From the NCBI GenBank assembly GCA_964481035.1, contig CAYZSE010000013.1:1-35511 (forward strand): a stretch of DNA of 35,511 nucleotides, in the 5' to 3' direction. The stretch comes from JAAAPF01 sp964481035. GTDB taxonomy: Bacteria > Pseudomonadota > Alphaproteobacteria > Geminicoccales > Geminicoccaceae. Position 1 is the first letter of the stretch. Each line of letters starts with the position of its first letter. The translations under genes were made by a program, and so were the position numbers. Shown here piece by piece: positions 31,317-35,511 of the stretch. Under the pieces are notes generated by a model that saw only the letters and a list, made by a program, of their open reading frames with translations, did not search any database and was not told where the DNA came from.

Positions 31317-32548
31317 GCGATGCGGACATCGCCTCGCGCGGCGCCGAATCCCGGCCGGCGGGGAGGGCCGGCTGGAACACACCGGCGCTGCGCATTCTCG
31401 TCGGCATGGCGTCCAACCTCTCGCGCGGCCGCCTGCGCGTCGTCGCCCCCGACGGCCGCGCGCGGACCTTCGGCACGGACGACGGGACGGGGCTTCAGGC
31501 GACGCTGGTGGTGCGGCGGCCGCGCATCGTCTATCGCGTTCTCAAGGGCGGTGCGCTCGGCTTCGCCGAGGCCTATCTCGACGGCGACGTCGACACGCCG
31601 GACCTCGAGGCGCTCTTGCGATTGCTGCTGGTGAACTACGAGGCCATCGCCGAACGGTGGCGAGCGGGCCCGTGGGTCCGGCTCGCGAGCACGCTGGCCC
31701 ATCGCCTGCGCTGGAACACCCGCCGCGGCAGCCGCAAGAACATCCGCGCCCACTATGACCTCGGCAACGCCTTCTACGCGCTCTGGCTCGATCCCTCGAT
31801 GACCTACTCGGCGGCGCTGTTCCGTGACGCCGACGACCTGGAGCGGGCGCAGCTGGAGAAGTACCGCAACCTCGCCGGCATGGTCGGCCTCACCCCCGGC
31901 CAGCACGTCCTCGAGGTCGGCTGCGGCTGGGGCGGCTTCGCGGTCGCCGCGGCCCGCGAGTTCGGCTGCCGGGTCACCGCGCTGACCATCTCCGAGGAGC
32001 AGCTCGCCTGGGCGCAGCGGCGTGTCGCCGAGGCCGGGCTCGGCGATCGCGTCGAGGTCCGCTTCCAGGACTACCGTGACGTCGAGGGCCGGTTCGACGC
32101 CATCGTCTCCATCGAGATGTTCGAGGCCGTCGGCGAGGCGTACTGGTCCGTCTACTTCGACAAGCTGCGCGCGTTGCTCGCGCCCGGCGGGCGCTGCGGA
32201 CTGCAGGTCATCACCATCGACGACCGCTGGTTCGAGGGCTATCGCCGCAACGTCGACTTCATCCAGCGCTACGTCTTCCCGGGCGGCATGCTGCCCTCGT
32301 CGCGCGCGCTCCGCGAGGCCGCCGGCGCGGCCGGGCTCGTCGCCGGCGAGCACCTGCGCTTCGGGCGCGACTACGCGCGGACGCTCCGCGGCTGGGCCGA
32401 GCGGTTCGAGGCGAGCTGGCCGCAGATCTGCGAACTCGGCTTCGACGAGCGCTTCCGCCGGCTCTGGTCTTACTATCTCGCCTATTGCGAGGCCGGCTTC
32501 ACCGCCGGCTCGATCGACGTCGAGCAGGTCGTCTTCGCCCGTGGCTGA
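31313..32548 (+). CDS. Cyclopropane-fatty-acyl-phospholipid synthase-like SAM methyltransferase
   Basis: This 411-residue class I methyltransferase of the CFA-synthase family acts on double bonds of membrane phospholipid acyl chains. Key parts are FAEAYLDGDVD near residue 85, IRAHYDLGNAFYALWLD (145-160), the SAM-binding motif VLEVGCGWGG (199-208) and the conserved SIEMFEAVGEAYW region. In E. coli Cfa a Cys follows the YS of the LYSC-like motif. Here the motif is MTYSAALF, with Ala in that place, which may mean a related methyl-transfer reaction rather than ring closure. It overlaps the DUF1365 gene by 4 bases and the transporter gene by 8, so the three are co-translated. Confidence 0.9.
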   Translation: MSDADIASRGAESRPAGRAGWNTPALRILVGMASNLSRGRLRVVAPDGRARTFGTDDGTGLQATLVVRRPRIVYRVLKGGALGFAEAYLDGDVDTPDLEALLRLLLVNYEAIAERWRAGPWVRLASTLAHRLRWNTRRGSRKNIRAHYDLGNAFYALWLDPSMTYSAALFRDADDLERAQLEKYRNLAGMVGLTPGQHVLEVGCGWGGFAVAAAREFGCRVTALTISEEQLAWAQRRVAEAGLGDRVEVRFQDYRDVEGRFDAIVSIEMFEAVGEAYWSVYFDKLRALLAPGGRCGLQVITIDDRWFEGYRRNVDFIQRYVFPGGMLPSSRALREAAGAAGLVAGEHLRFGRDYARTLRGWAERFEASWPQICELGFDERFRRLWSYYLAYCEAGFTAGSIDVEQVVFARG

Positions 32549-33893
32549 GCCGACTGTCGCTGGCAATGGCGCATCGCCGCCGCGGCTCGGCTTCGGGCTG
32601 CTTCTGGCCTACGCCGCGCTCGCCTTGCCCCTGGCCGCCTTGAACCTGCCGCTCTACGTCTTTTTGCCGACCTTCTGGGCCGACGAGGTCGGGCTCGGGC
32701 TCACCGCGGTGGGCCTCGCGCTCCTCGGCGCGCGCCTGCTCGACACCGTGACCGACCCGCTCATCGGCGAGCTTTCGGACCGCACCCGCTCGCGGCTCGG
32801 CCGCCGGCGGCCTTGGGTGATCGCCGGCACGCCGCTCGTGGCACTCGGCATGTGGGTGCTCTTCCACCCGCCCGAGGGCGCCACCGCGCTCACCCTCTTC
32901 ATCTGGTCGGGCATCGCCTATCTCGGCTGGACCATGGTGACGCTCACCTACACCGCCTGGGGGGCGGAGCTTTCCGGCGACTACCACGAGCGCACCCGCA
33001 TCACGACCTTCCGCGAGGCCTTCGTGATCGCCGGTGTCGCCATCGGCGCCTCGCTGCCGGCGCTTCTGGGCGGCGGGGTCGAGCTCGGCCGGATCCTCGA
33101 CTGGCTCGCCATCGGCGTCCTGGCGCTGTTGCCGCTGTGCCTCGTCGTCGTCCTGCGGTTCATCCCCGAATGGCCGGCGCCGCCGCACCAGCCCGCCCGC
33201 TTCTGGGCCGAGTTCCGCCATCTCTGGGCGAACCGCCCGTTCCGCACGCTGGTCTTCGCCTTTCTCTTGAACTCGCTCGCCAACGGCCTGCCGGCGACGC
33301 TCTTTCTCCTCTTCGCCGAGCAGCGCCTCGAGGCCGGCGACGCCACCGGCTGGCTCTTGCTCGTCTACTTCCTCTCGGGCGTGGCGGCGGCGCCCTTGTG
33401 GCTGCAGCTGAGCTACCGGATCGGCAAGCACCGCGCCTGGGTCGGCTCGATCCTCTGGGCCGCCGCCGTCTTCGCCACCGTGCCGCTCCTCGGGCCGGGC
33501 GACATCGGCTGGTTCTTCTTGATCTGCGCGCTCTCGGGCGCGAGCCTCGGTGCCGACCTCGCCCTGCCGGCGGCGATGCAGGCGGACGTGGTCGACCTCG
33601 ACCGGACGCTCTCGGGCAGGGCGCGCACCGGCTTCTTCTTCGCCGTCTGGTCGATGGCGACCAAGCTCTCCTTCGCGCTCGCCGTCGGCATCGCCTTTCC
33701 GATCCTGGGCTTGGTCGGCTTCGACGCGGCGGGCGGCAACGACGCGGTGGCGCTGTGGACGCTGACGCTGCTCTACGGCGCTCTGCCGATCCCCCTCAAG
33801 CTCGCCGCCGCCTGGCTCGTCGCCCGGCGCTTCTCGCTCGACGCCGAAGCGCACGCCACCGTGCGCGCACGGCTCGCCCACGAAGGTTCTTGA
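32541..33893 (+). CDS. GPH/MFS-type sugar:cation symporter-family transporter
   Basis: This 450-residue inner-membrane protein has about 12 hydrophobic helices and GPH (MelB-like) signatures: GARLLDTVTDPLIGELSDRT with SRLGRRRPWVIAG in the 2-3 loop, and YTAWGAELSGDYHERTRITTFRE. Relatives of this exact type lie in the Rhodobacter RpoE-ChrR neighbourhood. The real cargo is unknown, and the context suggests a lipid or lipid precursor rather than a sugar. The GTG start at 32541 overlaps the methyltransferase stop by 8 bases. No other start fits the N-terminus as well. Confidence 0.88.
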   Translation: MAEPTVAGNGASPPRLGFGLLLAYAALALPLAALNLPLYVFLPTFWADEVGLGLTAVGLALLGARLLDTVTDPLIGELSDRTRSRLGRRRPWVIAGTPLVALGMWVLFHPPEGATALTLFIWSGIAYLGWTMVTLTYTAWGAELSGDYHERTRITTFREAFVIAGVAIGASLPALLGGGVELGRILDWLAIGVLALLPLCLVVVLRFIPEWPAPPHQPARFWAEFRHLWANRPFRTLVFAFLLNSLANGLPATLFLLFAEQRLEAGDATGWLLLVYFLSGVAAAPLWLQLSYRIGKHRAWVGSILWAAAVFATVPLLGPGDIGWFFLICALSGASLGADLALPAAMQADVVDLDRTLSGRARTGFFFAVWSMATKLSFALAVGIAFPILGLVGFDAAGGNDAVALWTLTLLYGALPIPLKLAAAWLVARRFSLDAEAHATVRARLAHEGS

Positions 33894-33909
33894 TGCCCTG
33901 GGAGAGGTC

Positions 33910-34461
33910 ATGACCCGCATCGTCGCCGCCTGCGCGCTCCTGCTCGTCCTCGCCGGCTGCGGTGCCGGCATGAAGCTCGAGGACTTCGAGGGCCAGGAGC
34001 CGACCTTCCGCCTCGAGGAGTACTTCTTGGGTCCGACCCGGGCGTGGGGCTGGTTCGAGGATCGCTTCGGCAAGATCCAGCGCCGCTTCGTCGTCGACAT
34101 GACCGGCACGGTCGAGGACGGCGTGCTGATTCTCGACGAGGACTTCCTCTACGACGACGGCGAGACCGAGAACCGGGTCTGGCGCATCCGCATCCTCGGC
34201 GACGGGCGCTATTCGGGCACCGCCGCGGGCGTCGTCGGCACCGCCGAGGGCCAAATCACCGGCCCCGCGCTCAACTGGACCTACGACTTCGACCTGCCGG
34301 TCGGCGAGCGCACCTGGCAGGTCCATTTCGACGACTGGATGATCCAACACGACGACGCGGTCGTCATCAACACGGCCACGGTCTCCAAGTTCGGCTTCAC
34401 CCTCGGCGAGGTGAACCTCGTCTTCAAGAAGCCCGAGGGCTGGCAGCCGCCCGCGGAGTAG
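33910..34461 (+). CDS. DUF3833-family lipoprotein
   Basis: This 183-residue protein has a lipoprotein signal (MTRIVAACALLLVLAGC) whose Cys17 should be lipidated, so it lies in the periplasm anchored to a membrane. The mature part is a lipocalin-like beta-rich domain with the DUF3833 signatures RLEEYFLGPTRAWGWFEDRFG and RFVVDMTGT, plus the end WQVHFDDWMIQHDD...NTATVSKFGF. The family travels with the FAD oxidase/DUF1365/CFA cluster, so it may carry or bind a modified lipid. That is inference. The ATG has GGGAGAGG 3-10 bases upstream. It is 16 bases after the transporter stop. Confidence 0.87.
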   Translation: MTRIVAACALLLVLAGCGAGMKLEDFEGQEPTFRLEEYFLGPTRAWGWFEDRFGKIQRRFVVDMTGTVEDGVLILDEDFLYDDGETENRVWRIRILGDGRYSGTAAGVVGTAEGQITGPALNWTYDFDLPVGERTWQVHFDDWMIQHDDAVVINTATVSKFGFTLGEVNLVFKKPEGWQPPAE

Positions 34462-34519
34462 GTCTCGCCGGTGGCGGCCGCTTCGGCTACGCTGCCCTGC
34501 GGCAAGAGGGAGGTGCCCC

Positions 34520-34942
34520 ATGGCTTCCATCGTCGATCGTCCAGCCCGCGTCGCCGTCGGCACGGCCTTTGCGCGCCGCGCCCTGATCCTCGCCGCCTGC
34601 GCCGCCGCCGGCCTCGGCGCCTGGGTCCTCGGCGACTCGGCGCCGCGGCTCCAGGCCGACCCGGAGACGGCGCAGCTCCTGCGCAGCATGGCGCTGATCA
34701 AGGCGCTGTTCCTCCTCCCGGCGCTCGCGCTCGTCCTGTGGCGGGTCGAGGGCGACATCGCGCCGGGCTTGCTTCTCGGCTACGGCGCGTGCGTCACGGT
34801 CATGACCGCCGCCTCGGTGGCGGTCTTCCAGCTCAGCTTCCTCGGCCTCACCTCGCTCGCCTTCCACGCCTGCTTGATCGCGCTCCTGGTCCTCGCCTGG
34901 CGCGACGACGGCGTCGCCAAGGGGCCGCTGCGGCGCGCCTGA
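34520..34942 (+). CDS. Small membrane protein of unknown function
   Basis: This 140-residue protein has four predicted membrane helices (ALILAACAAAGLGAWVLG, ALIKALFLLPALALVLW, LLLGYGACVTVMTAASVAVF, LAFHACLIALLVLAW) and short charged loops. I do not recognise a family. The ATG at 34520 has AGGGAGG 6-12 bases upstream. It lies 58 bases after the DUF3833 gene and its stop touches the ATG of the next gene, so it may be the last member of the lipid cluster or the first of an esterase unit. Confidence 0.7.
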   Translation: MASIVDRPARVAVGTAFARRALILAACAAAGLGAWVLGDSAPRLQADPETAQLLRSMALIKALFLLPALALVLWRVEGDIAPGLLLGYGACVTVMTAASVAVFQLSFLGLTSLAFHACLIALLVLAWRDDGVAKGPLRRA

Positions 34943-35511
34943 ATGGCCGCCCCGGCCCGCCGCGCCGCCCGGCGCCTCGCCCAGCTCGCGGCGGCCGTGC
35001 TCCTCGCCGCCGCACCGGCCGCGGCGCTCGAGCAGGTGCGGGACTTCGGCGCCAATCCGGGCGAGCTCGACCTCTTCGTCCACGTCCCCGGCGACCTCGC
35101 GCCCGGCGCGCCCGTCGTGGTGGCGCTGCACGGCTGCACCCAGGACGCCGCCGCCTTCGACGACGAGACCGGGCTCGAGGCTCTCGCCGACGCCGTGCCG
35201 TTCCTCTTGCTCCTGCCGCAGCAGCGCGCCGCCAACAACGCCCAGCGCTGCTTCAACTGGTTCGAGCCCGACGACATCCGGCCCGGCGTGGGCGAGAGCG
35301 GCTCGCTCACGGCGATGATCGACTGGGCGCTGGAGGCCCACGCGGGCGATCCCGCGCGCGTCTTCGTGCTCGGGCTCTCCGCCGGCGGGGCGATGACCGC
35401 CGTCTTGATGGCGAACGCGCCCGAGCGCGTCGCCGGCGGCGGGATCATCGCCGGCACGCCCTTCGCCTGCAACCGCCCGACCTGGCGCACCGGCGGCTGG
35501 TGGTGGTGGCT
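34943..35511 (+). CDS. PHB-depolymerase-family esterase, secreted (3' end beyond window)
   Basis: The frame is open from ATG 34943 to the window end, with 189 codons visible. It begins with an Arg-rich signal peptide (LAQLAAAVLLAAAPAAA, cleavage near residue 34). The esterase_phb/LpqC-type pattern follows: VVVALHGCTQDAAAFDDETG (oxyanion motif HGCTQ), NNAQRCFNWFEPDDIRPGVGES, and the nucleophile elbow GLSAGGAMTA with the catalytic Ser. The Asp and His should lie past the window. Such enzymes hydrolyse poly-3-hydroxybutyrate oligomers or aromatic esters. The ATG directly abuts the preceding TGA, implying coupling. The visible end has four Trp in a row from a TGG run. Confidence 0.85.
   Translation, partial: MAAPARRAARRLAQLAAAVLLAAAPAAALEQVRDFGANPGELDLFVHVPGDLAPGAPVVVALHGCTQDAAAFDDETGLEALADAVPFLLLLPQQRAANNAQRCFNWFEPDDIRPGVGESGSLTAMIDWALEAHAGDPARVFVLGLSAGGAMTAVLMANAPERVAGGGIIAGTPFACNRPTWRTGGWWWW

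Noticed and set aside
1..35511. CRISPR array, insertion sequence, prophage or toxin-antitoxin pair
   Set aside because: No regularly spaced repeats, transposase, integrase or terminal inverted repeats were seen. The only exact long repeat is the 55-bp assembly duplication.

Overview
The window looks like high-G+C alphaproteobacterial DNA, probably a metagenome-assembled scaffold. The codons are strongly G/C-ending. GTG and TTG starts are common, genes often overlap by 4 bases (ATGA, GTGA, TTGA), and the gene families (ChrR with the FAD-oxidase/DUF1365/cyclopropane-synthase-like cluster, fused NnrD/NnrE, PsuG, RecD2) fit that class. Two runs of exactly 100 N interrupt the sequence. The second is flanked by the same 55-bp sequence on both sides, so it is almost certainly a false gap between overlapping contigs. 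No phage, transposon, integrase or CRISPR array is visible. The exact genus cannot be told from the sequence alone.

Layout. 1-4920: an ABC1/UbiB-type kinase gene coupled to an M3 oligoendopeptidase gene (minus strand), diverging across gap 1 from a long-chain acyl-CoA synthetase gene. 4970-6746: an epoxide-hydrolase-like alpha/beta hydrolase, divergent from panB (pantothenate synthesis). 6895-12804: a translation block rpmI-rplT-pheS-pheT-lepA, without infC. 12949-15279: mgtE, tRNA-Leu(GAG) and lipB. 15311-16223: an exported pentapeptide-repeat protein and a small lipoprotein gene that looks frameshifted. 16238-21699: a PAS/GGDEF/EAL protein, then the NAD(P)HX repair gene nnr divergent from psuG (pseudouridine salvage). 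21811-24647: a stand-alone Hpt protein, an EamA transporter broken by gap 2, and a divergent amino-acid ABC permease / binding-protein pair with no ATPase. 24720-28320: a tightly coupled GST - recD2 - inositol-monophosphatase-like operon.

28328-35511 is the most interesting region. A full-length ChrR anti-sigma factor, with all eight zinc ligands known from the Rhodobacter protein in place, stands without an adjacent ECF sigma gene. It is divergent from an operon of FAD-dependent oxidase, DUF1365 protein, cyclopropane-synthase-like methyltransferase, GPH/MFS transporter and DUF3833 lipoprotein. These are the families seen around rpoE-chrR in the Rhodobacter singlet-oxygen response and linked there to unsaturated-lipid modification. 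A small unknown four-helix membrane protein and a secreted PHB-depolymerase-family esterase (cut by the window end) follow on the same strand.

Most genes are ordinary housekeeping genes. The points most worth checking are the orphan ChrR and its lipid cluster, the false gap with a 15-bp in-frame duplication in the EamA gene, and the lipoprotein gene disrupted by an 8-nt near-tandem repeat.
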